Below are positions 9,084 through 17,061 of a stretch of 64,000 nt of DNA, one piece after another. Origin of the DNA: an uncultured Naasia sp. GTDB lineage: Bacteria; Actinomycetota; Actinomycetes; Actinomycetales; Microbacteriaceae. Numbering within the stretch: position 1 is the stretch's first letter; every line of letters begins with the position of its first letter. The notes beneath the pieces are model-generated. The model saw nothing but the letters and a program-made list of their open reading frames with translations, had not been told where the DNA came from and searched no databases. The translations under genes and the position numbers were made by a program. The stretch spans positions 62,001 through 126,000 of the forward strand of contig CAJYYA010000012.1 in NCBI GenBank assembly GCA_913778905.1, given 5' to 3'.

Positions 9084-10230
9084 GCGCTCCCCCTCGCGGG
9101 TCGTTCGGACGGGGCGAGTCGCTCGCCCCAGACGCGCCGGAGGCGACGAGGTCCTCCCGGGCTCGCTCGCGGGCCTGCTCCTCGGTGTACGCGAGCCAGG
9201 CCGCAGCCCTCTTCTCGTTCGAGGCACCGCTGATCCGCAGGATCAGGTAGCCGACACCCCCGACGACGAGGAGGACGAGCAGCCACCACGGGACGGCGGG
9301 AATGAACGCGTCGCGCGCGACGACCGAGGGCACGGGGATCTGGAGCGCGTTGTCGCCGACCGTCTCGGGACGCATCTCCACGTACGGGTTGAGGAAGCCG
9401 AGCTGCGCGAGTCCGGTGAGCGTCGTGGTGACCTCGCGGCGGTTGCCGGGGAGGAGCTCGTCCATGGTGCCCGAGTCGACGCTCCCGACCCCGATGCCGA
9501 ACCAGGTGCGGGTGCCCACCAGGGTCGCGGCGCCGAGGGCGACGTTGCCGGTGTTCTCGACCGTGTAGGTGATGGTCTCCGACCCGTCGAACGGGTTCCA
9601 GAAGCCGTCGTAGGTCGCGGTGACGCCGGTGATCGAGAGGGCCGGCTGCAGGTCGCCGGGCACGCGCACGTAGAGGCGGGTGGCGACACGGCGGTCGACG
9701 AGGATCTGATCGGACACGCTCTGCGCCGACGCCACGATGCCGGCGGTGTGGTCTCCCGGGCCCGCGTCGGCGGGGACGTCGAGCGCGAAGGGCACGACGG
9801 CCGAGGCGCCGGCGTCGAGCGGCACGGTGATCCGCTTCTGGCCGTCGAATGTGACCCAGGCGCCGCTGTCGGTGGACTCCGCCCCGGCGTCGACGAGGCT
9901 CAGGTCGCCGGAGGAGGTGTTGAACGCGTCCGCTGCGTAGACGACGACGTCTTGGTGGGTCGTCCCGGTGTTGGTGATCTGGATGCGGTCGTCGAGGTGC
10001 TGACCGGGAGCGACCTGGTAATCGAGGCGGCTGCGGTCGTCGCGGGCGCCGTTCTCCCCCGCAGGGGTGATGGACAGACTGTCGACATCGTCCGCGAAGG
10101 CAGACGCGGCCGGCAGAGCGGCTCCCGCGAGCGCGGTCAGCAGGACGGTGCCGGCGAGGGCGGCGCGGAGCAGCGGAGCGCGGCGGAGCCTGCCGGCAGG
10201 GGGTGAGAAGAGCACGATGGATTCATTCAT
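9076..10230 (-). CDS. DUF916/WxL-interacting-protein-like exported membrane protein
   Basis: This 384-residue protein has a signal peptide (cleaved near ASAFA, about residue 46), a first beta-sandwich (about 50-190) containing YQVAPGQHLDDRIQITNTG, a second domain (200-300), a membrane helix (312-334) and a charged cytoplasmic tail. The order 'ITP...PGQ...D.I.ITN' then a second sandwich and a C-terminal helix is that of DUF916 (WxL-interacting) proteins, which bind WxL surface proteins in Firmicutes. A WxL-like protein is encoded just upstream. The assignment is by architecture and motif. Its gene overlaps the next one by 8 bp. Confidence 0.7.
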   Translation of the reverse strand: MNESIVLFSPPAGRLRRAPLLRAALAGTVLLTALAGAALPAASAFADDVDSLSITPAGENGARDDRSRLDYQVAPGQHLDDRIQITNTGTTHQDVVVYAADAFNTSSGDLSLVDAGAESTDSGAWVTFDGQKRITVPLDAGASAVVPFALDVPADAGPGDHTAGIVASAQSVSDQILVDRRVATRLYVRVPGDLQPALSITGVTATYDGFWNPFDGSETITYTVENTGNVALGAATLVGTRTWFGIGVGSVDSGTMDELLPGNRREVTTTLTGLAQLGFLNPYVEMRPETVGDNALQIPVPSVVARDAFIPAVPWWLLVLLVVGGVGYLILRISGASNEKRAAAWLAYTEEQARERAREDLVASGASGASDSPRPNDPRGGAHG

Positions 10231-10257
10231 TCGGGTCTTGCGGGGCGAGGTCGGAAC

Positions 10258-10264
10258 GGTGAAC
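10258..10264 (-). promoter_or_regulatory. PHO-box-like half-site upstream of the DUF916-like gene
   Basis: On the minus strand this reads GTTCACC, the core of the direct-repeat unit bound by PhoP in Streptomyces. It lies 28 bp before the start at 10230. The adjacent unit is poorly conserved, so this is a weak call on its own. Two other intergenic gaps of the locus carry the same core in the same orientation. Confidence 0.25.
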
Positions 10265-10282
10265 GAGCCGTGTCCGGGAGTC

Positions 10283-10300
10283 GTCCCGACGGGGCGGGAC
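10283..10300 (-). terminator. Small GC-rich hairpin after the WxL-like gene
   Basis: GTCCCG and CGGGAC arms surround a 6-nt loop in the 174-bp gap between the WxL-like gene and the DUF916-like gene. It could attenuate read-through. No T-run follows, so termination is uncertain. Confidence 0.3.
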
Positions 10301-10404
10301 TCACGGAGGAGGCGGCCGCCTCGGCTGCGAGCCCCATGGTCGGGGTCGGGACGCAGGACGGCGCCGACCGAGGGAGTTCCCCCGAGCGGCGCCGCCTGAC
10401 CGGG

Positions 10405-11481
10405 TCACTTCGAGACGAGCGTGAGCGTCATCTTCGAGGTGTAGGTGCCGGCCGCCGCGTTCGACGGGGCGACGAACTTCAGGTCGCCGCCGAGCGTCGT
10501 GGTGCCGACGCCGGAGCCCACAGGCGCCTCGGCGAAGGAGAACGAGCTCGCCGCCGAGCCGACCACGGTCGCCGCCTTCGCCACGACACCGGCCGCATCG
10601 GTCTTCGCCGACACGACCTTCGGCGTCGTCGAGAGCTGGGCGGCCGAGATGGTCTTGGTCGCGTCGGTGCTCAGGGCGAAGTCGGCGACGCTCGCCGTGA
10701 GCGACCAGCCCTTGGCCGAGACGACGCGCTGGTCGACGACCGAAAACTCGGGAAGCGTGCCGGTCGAGGTGGACTGGTTGTTCACCAGGGTCGCCGTGCC
10801 GAGCGTGGCCTTCGAGTTCGCGGGCACCGAGAGGCTGAGTGCACCGTCCTGAGCGGCGACCGTGGTGGTCTCGAGACCGATCTGGCCGGAGTTCGAGGAG
10901 TCCGTGGGCGTCGTGGTGCTCGCGCTCGGGGTGTCGAACGTCCACTCGCCCGTACCGGCCGTGACCGTGATGTAGGTGAAGTAGATCGCGTCGGAGGCGA
11001 TGGTGTTGCCGTTGTTGTTGAGGAACGCGAAGCCGAGGCTGTAGTCGCCTCCGTTCGCCTTGACGCCGTTGATGTCGCCGTTGGTCTGGCTGGACAGACG
11101 GGCGGCCGGCATGAAGGTGACGCGCTTGCCCGCGTCGCTGGTCTGGAAGCCGTTGTCGGCGAAGGCCTTCCACGCCGACTTGGTCTTCTCGGAGCCGCGC
11201 GGGGCGATGAACGTCGCGACCGAGGTCGCGTCCGCCGGGGCCTCGAACGACTTGGTGTTGTCGAATGCCGTGTTGGTGGCGACCGGCGAGCCGCTGACGT
11301 CCTTGGTGAACGCGAGCTTGCTGCCCGCGGCGACGGCGTCGCCCGAGCCCGAGTCGATCAGGAAGTAGCCGGCCTTCGAGCCCGTGGGCACGGAGGCGGC
11401 GTTGGCGAGCGATGCCGAGCCGGCGACGAGCGCGGCGGCGACGACACCGACCGCGGCGAAGCGGACGAGGTTCTTCTTCAT
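10405..11481 (-). CDS. Secreted WxL-domain-like surface protein
   Basis: This 358-residue protein starts MKKNLVRF with a Sec signal peptide (cleaved near LANAAS, about 29). It has no C-terminal membrane helix and no LPxTG. The C-terminal ~110 residues follow the WxL pattern: FSVVDQR, then GWSLTASVADF with W259-S260-L261, a gain-of-strand middle, and an ending AAGTYTSKMTLTL. The second WxL motif is degenerate (TLTL instead of WTL). In Firmicutes WxL domains bind peptidoglycan non-covalently and partner DUF916 proteins; such a partner is encoded next. The phosphate-binding-like neighbours suggest a role in nutrient capture at the wall (inference). Confidence 0.65.
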   Translation of the reverse strand: MKKNLVRFAAVGVVAAALVAGSASLANAASVPTGSKAGYFLIDSGSGDAVAAGSKLAFTKDVSGSPVATNTAFDNTKSFEAPADATSVATFIAPRGSEKTKSAWKAFADNGFQTSDAGKRVTFMPAARLSSQTNGDINGVKANGGDYSLGFAFLNNNGNTIASDAIYFTYITVTAGTGEWTFDTPSASTTTPTDSSNSGQIGLETTTVAAQDGALSLSVPANSKATLGTATLVNNQSTSTGTLPEFSVVDQRVVSAKGWSLTASVADFALSTDATKTISAAQLSTTPKVVSAKTDAAGVVAKAATVVGSAASSFSFAEAPVGSGVGTTTLGGDLKFVAPSNAAAGTYTSKMTLTLVSK

Positions 11482-11513
11482 GGGGTGGTTGTTCCGTTTC
11501 TGGTGGGCCGACG

Positions 11514-12635
11514 TCACTTGGACGCGGCGCGGAAGGGGGTGGAGTTGAGCGGAGGGAGGAAGCCGAACTTGCGCTTCACGGGCCCGGCGGAGGCGGGGCT
11601 GCCGCCGAAGTTCGCCAGGCTCTTGAGCTCGGAGGAGTCGAGCATCTGGGCCACGCCCGCGTCGTACTTCGACGAGGACGTCTGGGTGCGGGCGTACTCG
11701 GCGACGATGTAGGTGTCGCGGCCGAAGCGGGTGTCGTTGTAGCCGGTCGAGTTGGCGCTGAGCGACGAGCCGGATCCGCTGACGACGGCCTTGCCGTCGA
11801 TCGCACCGATCTGGGTGGAGGTGTTCGCGATGGTGTTGACACCGGTGACGCCGTTCGACTGGGCGATCCAGCTCGCGGCCGAGAACGGCACGATCCAGAT
11901 GGTGCCTGCGGCGGGGGTGAGCTGCGAGGCGTCGTTCTCCTGCACACGGGGGTTGCCCGCGGCGCCGGCCGGGGCGGCCGGGGTGCCGGAGGTGCCGTAG
12001 AGGGCGTTGAGGAAGAAGTTGCGGGTTCCGGATCCGTCCTGCGGGATGACCGGGACGACCGTGACGCCGCCGATCGACTTGATGTCGCCGGAGTAGATCT
12101 GCTTGAGCTGGTCGGCGCTGAGCGTCGCCATCTCGGCGGGGACCGTGACGTCGGAGGCGCCGCGGTAGGCGTAGCTGACCGCGTCACGACCGAAAGGCAC
12201 GTAGAGCAGCGGGCCGGAGTCCACGACCGTCGCACCCGAGGAGGAGCGGGCGAAGTCGACCTGGCCGGCGATCGCGCGGCTGATGTTGTTCTTGCTGTAG
12301 TTGGCGCCGTCGATCGAACGGCTGAGCGCGGTGACGCCGTCGCCCGAACCGGCGGGGCGACCGAAGAACGGCCCTCCCGGCTTGGTCTGGATGGCCGACG
12401 AGCCGAACGCGTCGAACGAGCCGAGGGTCGCGTTGTTCGCGGACAGGCGGACGAAGGAGCCGCCCACGCTGGTGCCGTTGGTGAGGGCGTTCGCAACGTC
12501 CTGGAGAGTGTCGGAGCCGACCAGCGAGAGGCCGCCGGCGACGGGCTCGGCGTTGGCCGGTGCGGTGGTCACGAGGACGCCGGTGAGCGCCAGACCGGTC
12601 ACGACCGTGGCGGCCGCGAGCTGCTTGAACTTCAC
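11514..12635 (-). CDS. Secreted PstS-type phosphate-binding-like protein, unanchored
   Basis: This 373-residue protein has a signal peptide (about 1-30, ending APANA) and a periplasmic phosphate-binding fold: GSDTLQDVANAL, IDFARSSS-like VDFARSSSG, the IYSGDIKSIGG segment and the ligand-loop signature QDGSGTRNFF. There is no lipobox and no C-terminal membrane helix, so it should be released or held in the wall. I chose GTG at 12635 because AAAGG precedes it by 7 bp; an ATG 5 bp further upstream runs into a stop at once. It is one of three PstS-like genes in the locus, 32 bp before the WxL-like gene. Confidence 0.85.
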   Translation of the reverse strand: MKFKQLAAATVVTGLALTGVLVTTAPANAEPVAGGLSLVGSDTLQDVANALTNGTSVGGSFVRLSANNATLGSFDAFGSSAIQTKPGGPFFGRPAGSGDGVTALSRSIDGANYSKNNISRAIAGQVDFARSSSGATVVDSGPLLYVPFGRDAVSYAYRGASDVTVPAEMATLSADQLKQIYSGDIKSIGGVTVVPVIPQDGSGTRNFFLNALYGTSGTPAAPAGAAGNPRVQENDASQLTPAAGTIWIVPFSAASWIAQSNGVTGVNTIANTSTQIGAIDGKAVVSGSGSSLSANSTGYNDTRFGRDTYIVAEYARTQTSSSKYDAGVAQMLDSSELKSLANFGGSPASAGPVKRKFGFLPPLNSTPFRAASK

Positions 12636-12734
12636 TTCATTTCCTTTCGAGGGGCGAGGGCTCCGCACGCGACAGGGCGCGACGGCTCGTCGTCAGGCGC
12701 CGGGTGCGCATGACGAGCAAGAGGGATGGGCTCT

Positions 12735-15284
12735 TCAGAGGAAGCGGCGGCGCAGCCTCGTCATGAGCGGAAGGGCGAGGGAGCAGGCGAAGCCCGACCC
12801 GATCGCGGCGGGGACGGCGGCGGCGATGGCACCGTTCTTCGGGTCGTCGGGGGTCGGCTTGCCGGTGAGCACCCCGGCGACCTCCCCCGTCGCCGCGGGG
12901 TTGCCGGCGACCGACGCGGGATCGACGGACGAGGCCGCGAGCGAGCTGGTGGAGCCCGAGTACCCCGAACCGGACGACGAGATCGAGGTCGCGCCGGTCG
13001 TGCCCCCTCCGACCGCGGTCGCGGCCCGCTTGCCGCTGCGGATCGACTCGGCGGCGACGAGCGCCGCGTCGCGCCATCCCTCGGGGATCGGCGCGTAGCC
13101 GGCCGGGAGCTGTCCCTCGGCCGTGCCCACGACCTGGCCGGCGGTGGCCGCGTAGTCGATGAAGTCGGCGTAGGCGGTGCGGCGATCCTGCTGGGTCGAG
13201 TCGACGCGGGAGGCGGCGTAGACCGGCAGGGTCAACGGGTAGGCGCCCGGCGCACCCTTCGCTCGCTCTGAGGCGGGGTCGAAAGCGTAGACCTGCGACT
13301 GGCTCGTCACCGTCATGGCGGCGGTCGCCGCCGTCATCGACTCGGTCGTGGACACCACGTACTGCCCCGCCGGATTGAGGAGCGCGGCGGTGTAGACGGT
13401 GTACTTCGCGGCGGCCGCCGTGTCGGTGATGCCGACGACGGCGCGGTCGCCGGGTACGCGACGGGTCTGCTTGGAGAACCGAGGCGGGGTCGCCACGGGA
13501 TCCCAGCCGCCGAGGATCTGGCCATCGCCCTGTAGGACCCGGACACCCGACCCGTCGAAGCTGCTGGTGTACGGGCGGTAAGCGACGAGGTTGACGGTGC
13601 TCGAGGTGTTGCTGGGATCTGCGGCTGCCCGCTCGATGGGATCGGGGCGGGGGAAATCATCACGTGGGAGGGTGAGACCTGTTCCGCTGGGATTGATGGC
13701 CGCGTTCGTAGAGGCCCACGGGTTGACCTTCATGCCCCACTCGTCGGGCTGGCCGTCGAGGAACGCGCGAGCCTTCTCGTCGCTCATGACGTAGTCCCAT
13801 ACCGCTCGGGCGCCGTCGGAGCGCCCGAACGGCACCAGAGCGTCGCCGACCGAGGCCGCCACGATGCTCTGGTACGCCCACTCGGGGTCGTTGATGGCGA
13901 GGAACTCGGGATCGCGCGTCAGGTTGCGCGCGTTCGGCCCGGCATCGGCGGGGCTGTGGTAGCCGATGTGGCTCTTGTCCGCGCCGTCGGGCAGCGAGTC
14001 GACGTAGGAGAAGGACAGCATCTTCGCGACGAGGCGCGGCGTGAGCTTCATGTCGGTCAGGGGGAGGCGCGAGCGCTCGACGGCGTCCGCCGGGACATCG
14101 CCGGCGGCGCGCGGCGCACGGTCGATCGAGAATGCGATCGAGAGGCCGCTGACCGCGACCGGGGCGTAGACGAGCTTGTCGGCGGCCGGATCTCCGTCGA
14201 CGGCGCGGGTCGTCAGAGCGAGCGGAGCGTTGGCATCCTGGTTGGCGGCCGTCACCGCGTCCGACTCGGCCTGGGCGATGAGGGTGTAGGTCGATCCGCC
14301 CTGCTTCCCGCAGAGCGCCGGCTGCCAGGAACGCATGGCGTCGGCGGCGAACTCGCTGCCTGCCAGCTGGCGTTCGGTGGTGCCGAGCGGGCAGTGCACA
14401 CCGGTGGGCAGGAAGTCCAGCTTCACGGCGAGGCGGTGCTTCCACGCTTCGAAGTCGAGGCCCGATTTGACGATGGCCTGCTCCCCCGGGTCGGCGGTGC
14501 CGCGCGGGATCACGACGAGCCAGCAGCTCTGGCCGGTGACCGCGCCGTCGGCGGCCGTCGAGGGGCGTCCGCAGCCGAGGCCGGGGGCCTGGATGTCGGT
14601 CTGCAGGAAGAAGTTGACGCTCCCGGTGCCGTTGGTCGCGGATCCCGCCCAGGGCACCTCGTTGGTCGTGTACTTCGTGAAGAACTCGGTGTTGCCCGGA
14701 TCGACGCTCTCATCGCGCACCCGATCCGAGACAGCGGCGATGGTCTTACCGGTCGAGGACCGGAAGGGCACCGAGGTGTAGGCGGGGTTGAAGGGCCCCG
14801 ACTTCGGCGACGTCCACTGCGCGTCCTCGGGGGCGACGGTCGTCTCGTCGAGGGTCTGCGAGCTGCGGCGAGCACCCGGGGTGCCGAACCCGCCGTACTG
14901 GCACGTGGTGCGATCGGGCTGGCCCGGGTTCTCGGGGTCGTCGCCCCAGCACTGCATGATCTGCAGGAAGTCGCTTCCCCCGGTCTGGGAGGTGGGGGCG
15001 CCCGACTTCTTCCCCCCGGTCCAGCTGATGGCCACGCCCTGAGCGAGCAGATCCTTCGTCTGCGACACGGTGACTTCGAGATCGGGCAGCGGAGCGGTGT
15101 CGATCGTGACGTCCTGGTCGCGGGCGGCGACCGTGATCGCGCTCGAGGAGTCGGCCATGGCGCTCGACGAGACGCCGGCCGAGCCCGCGAGGGCGACGCC
15201 GGAGCCGACGATGAGGCCGACGGCGACGCTCGCGATCGCGGTGCGGAGGCCGCGCGTCAGGGCACGGCGAGAAGAAGCCTTCAC
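12735..15284 (-). CDS. Giant membrane-anchored PstS-like substrate-binding protein
   Basis: This 849-residue exported protein is more than twice the usual PstS length. The GTG at 15284 is preceded by CTGGAG. After a signal peptide (about 1-45) there is a large extracellular part with several Cys residues. Later come segments typical of phosphate-binding proteins (VPFGRSDGARAVWDYV; LPVYAASRVD; YADFIDYAATAGQ; LPAGYAPIPEGW). A Ser/Gly linker and a C-terminal helix with a basic end (about 820-849) follow, anchoring it to the membrane. Function is inferred as phosphate capture or presentation; the first ~400 residues match nothing I recognise. Confidence 0.75.
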   Translation of the reverse strand: MKASSRRALTRGLRTAIASVAVGLIVGSGVALAGSAGVSSSAMADSSSAITVAARDQDVTIDTAPLPDLEVTVSQTKDLLAQGVAISWTGGKKSGAPTSQTGGSDFLQIMQCWGDDPENPGQPDRTTCQYGGFGTPGARRSSQTLDETTVAPEDAQWTSPKSGPFNPAYTSVPFRSSTGKTIAAVSDRVRDESVDPGNTEFFTKYTTNEVPWAGSATNGTGSVNFFLQTDIQAPGLGCGRPSTAADGAVTGQSCWLVVIPRGTADPGEQAIVKSGLDFEAWKHRLAVKLDFLPTGVHCPLGTTERQLAGSEFAADAMRSWQPALCGKQGGSTYTLIAQAESDAVTAANQDANAPLALTTRAVDGDPAADKLVYAPVAVSGLSIAFSIDRAPRAAGDVPADAVERSRLPLTDMKLTPRLVAKMLSFSYVDSLPDGADKSHIGYHSPADAGPNARNLTRDPEFLAINDPEWAYQSIVAASVGDALVPFGRSDGARAVWDYVMSDEKARAFLDGQPDEWGMKVNPWASTNAAINPSGTGLTLPRDDFPRPDPIERAAADPSNTSSTVNLVAYRPYTSSFDGSGVRVLQGDGQILGGWDPVATPPRFSKQTRRVPGDRAVVGITDTAAAAKYTVYTAALLNPAGQYVVSTTESMTAATAAMTVTSQSQVYAFDPASERAKGAPGAYPLTLPVYAASRVDSTQQDRRTAYADFIDYAATAGQVVGTAEGQLPAGYAPIPEGWRDAALVAAESIRSGKRAATAVGGGTTGATSISSSGSGYSGSTSSLAASSVDPASVAGNPAATGEVAGVLTGKPTPDDPKNGAIAAAVPAAIGSGFACSLALPLMTRLRRRFL

Positions 15285-15358
15285 GGCTGGTGACTCCAGA
15301 TGGTGGGGTGATCGGGGCTGCGGGGGCCGTCCCGACCTTGCGGTCTCAGGCTCCCGAG

Positions 15359-15380
15359 GCGGGGTGTCTACGGGGTGAAC
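15359..15380 (-). promoter_or_regulatory. PHO-box-like direct repeat upstream of the giant PstS-like gene
   Basis: On the minus strand two adjacent 11-nt units, GTTCACCCCGT (15380-15370) and AGACACCCCGC (15369-15359), share the CACCCCG core. This is the spacing and core of Streptomyces PhoP boxes. It lies 75 bp before the GTG at 15284 and is the best of three such sites in the locus. Confidence 0.4.
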
Positions 15381-15429
15381 GTCCGGGCAACGACGCGTCG
15401 CGCAGCGCTGTCCCAGGCGTTCCGACTCC

Positions 15430-17061
15430 TCACCGTGGTGAGGAGGAGCTCCGACGGAGCTTGCGCGAGAGGAACGGAGGGAGGAAGACACCGAGCAGCA
15501 GGAGGGCGACGGCAGCGAGCATCAGCCCCTGGGAGATCCCGAAGCTCTCGCTCGCGAGCGTGAAGGGTGCCGACACGGCGGTCCCTCCCCCGGCCGCAGC
15601 CGAGACGAGCTGGCCGTTCTCGTCGTAGACCGCATCGGTCGCGAGCGAGGACGAGCCTCCCGCCGCGGTGGTGGCGGCCGTCCCGGCGCCGGCCTTGCCG
15701 GCGTTCACGCCCGCGTCGGAGGATCCGCCACCGTTGCCGCTGCCCGAGATCGGCGTCTCGTCGGGAGCTCCCGCGGTGCCGGTCGTGCACTGGTCCGGCC
15801 CCTTCTTGTCACAAGCAGCCGGCTGAGGGGCCGTGATCGCGAGCTGATTGCTCTCCAGGGAGTCGCCCGGCTTGAAGGTCGGGTTGTTGCAGGAATTGAT
15901 GTCGAGGTCGAGCTGTCCCCCGCCGGGGATGCGCCGAATCTGCGAGAAGCCCGCTTGGACCAAATTCATCGGTAATGGCGAGTAGCCGAGGAGACCGACC
16001 TGCTGCTGCCCTTCGCACAGGGAATATTTCGCGAAGGCCGCGAGTGTACGACCGTGACCTTCGGTGAACACTCCCCGTGGAGCTGATGTCGGGACGATGA
16101 GGTAGGAGTAGCTCGAGAGGGGATATGCCCGGGGATCGGAGTTGTTGTAGACACCCCCGAGGTCCTGGGTGAGGTCGTCCTTGATGGCCGCGCCGAGCAT
16201 GCCCACGGCCACGGATGAAGCGGTGGGCTCGATGTAGTAGCCGGAGCTGTTGAGCACCTTCGCGACAGGGAACTTGGCCTTCAGCGGGTACGAGTACTCG
16301 ACGTAGGTGATGGCACCTTCGCCGTAGTCCTGGGCGACGTATCCGGCGACGCCGTCGGACTTCGCCTGGCCCTTGGCGCCGGGGAAGACGGGATACTGCG
16401 AGGTCATGCTCCCGGCCGCACACCCGACGCCGGAGTTGCAGAAGTCGTTCCAGATCTGCGGGTACTGATTGACCATCCACAGGGAGAACTGCGCGCTCGA
16501 CCCTGACCCGTCCGAACGGACCACCGGGGTGATGGTCTTGTCGGGCATGGCGAGACCAGGATTGTCGCCGGCGATCTGGGGATCGTTCCACTTGGTGATC
16601 TTCCCGGTGAAGATCTTCGCGATGGTCTCGCCCGACAGGCGGAGGTTGGTGACGCGCTTTCCGCCGATCTTCAGGTTGTACATGAACGAGGTACCACCCG
16701 CGACGATGGGCATGTACGCGAAGTCCGTTCCGGGCTGCTCGGGAGTCGAGCCGTCCGTCGGGTTGGTCTGGAATGGGATCTCACTGACGGCGAAGTCGAC
16801 GATCTTCGTGATGAAGTTCGCCCGACCGTCGCTCGAGCCATCGGCCGTGTAGTTGACGGACATCTGATTAGCGACTGCGCCGCGCCATTGATCGATCGCA
16901 CCCGACGACCACGTCGACCCACGTCCTTGGATCGGTTCATAGGTCTGGTCGGCCAGCGCCGAAGAGACGGGCGCGGTGGTGCTGAGCACGAGAGTGCTGA
17001 GAAGGGCGATGGTCGTGGTCAGGATGACCCGTCGCCGGGTCGCTGCACGCGGGAGCTTCAC
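15430..17061 (-). CDS. pstS: Phosphate-binding protein PstS with C-terminal membrane anchor
   Basis: This 543-residue protein has a signal peptide (about 1-37, ending SSALA) and a PstS core with the ligand loops GRGSTWSSGAIDQW, FAVSEIPF and RSDGSGSSAQF, plus the KIFTGKITKWND strand. It ends in a Gly/Ser/Ala linker and a membrane helix near 507-528 with a basic tail. Most actinobacterial PstS proteins are lipoproteins, but this one has no lipobox and is instead held by the C-terminal helix. The GTG start at 17061 overlaps the pstA stop by 4 bp, so it is co-translated with the permease. Confidence 0.9.
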   Translation of the reverse strand: MKLPRAATRRRVILTTTIALLSTLVLSTTAPVSSALADQTYEPIQGRGSTWSSGAIDQWRGAVANQMSVNYTADGSSDGRANFITKIVDFAVSEIPFQTNPTDGSTPEQPGTDFAYMPIVAGGTSFMYNLKIGGKRVTNLRLSGETIAKIFTGKITKWNDPQIAGDNPGLAMPDKTITPVVRSDGSGSSAQFSLWMVNQYPQIWNDFCNSGVGCAAGSMTSQYPVFPGAKGQAKSDGVAGYVAQDYGEGAITYVEYSYPLKAKFPVAKVLNSSGYYIEPTASSVAVGMLGAAIKDDLTQDLGGVYNNSDPRAYPLSSYSYLIVPTSAPRGVFTEGHGRTLAAFAKYSLCEGQQQVGLLGYSPLPMNLVQAGFSQIRRIPGGGQLDLDINSCNNPTFKPGDSLESNQLAITAPQPAACDKKGPDQCTTGTAGAPDETPISGSGNGGGSSDAGVNAGKAGAGTAATTAAGGSSSLATDAVYDENGQLVSAAAGGGTAVSAPFTLASESFGISQGLMLAAVALLLLGVFLPPFLSRKLRRSSSSPR

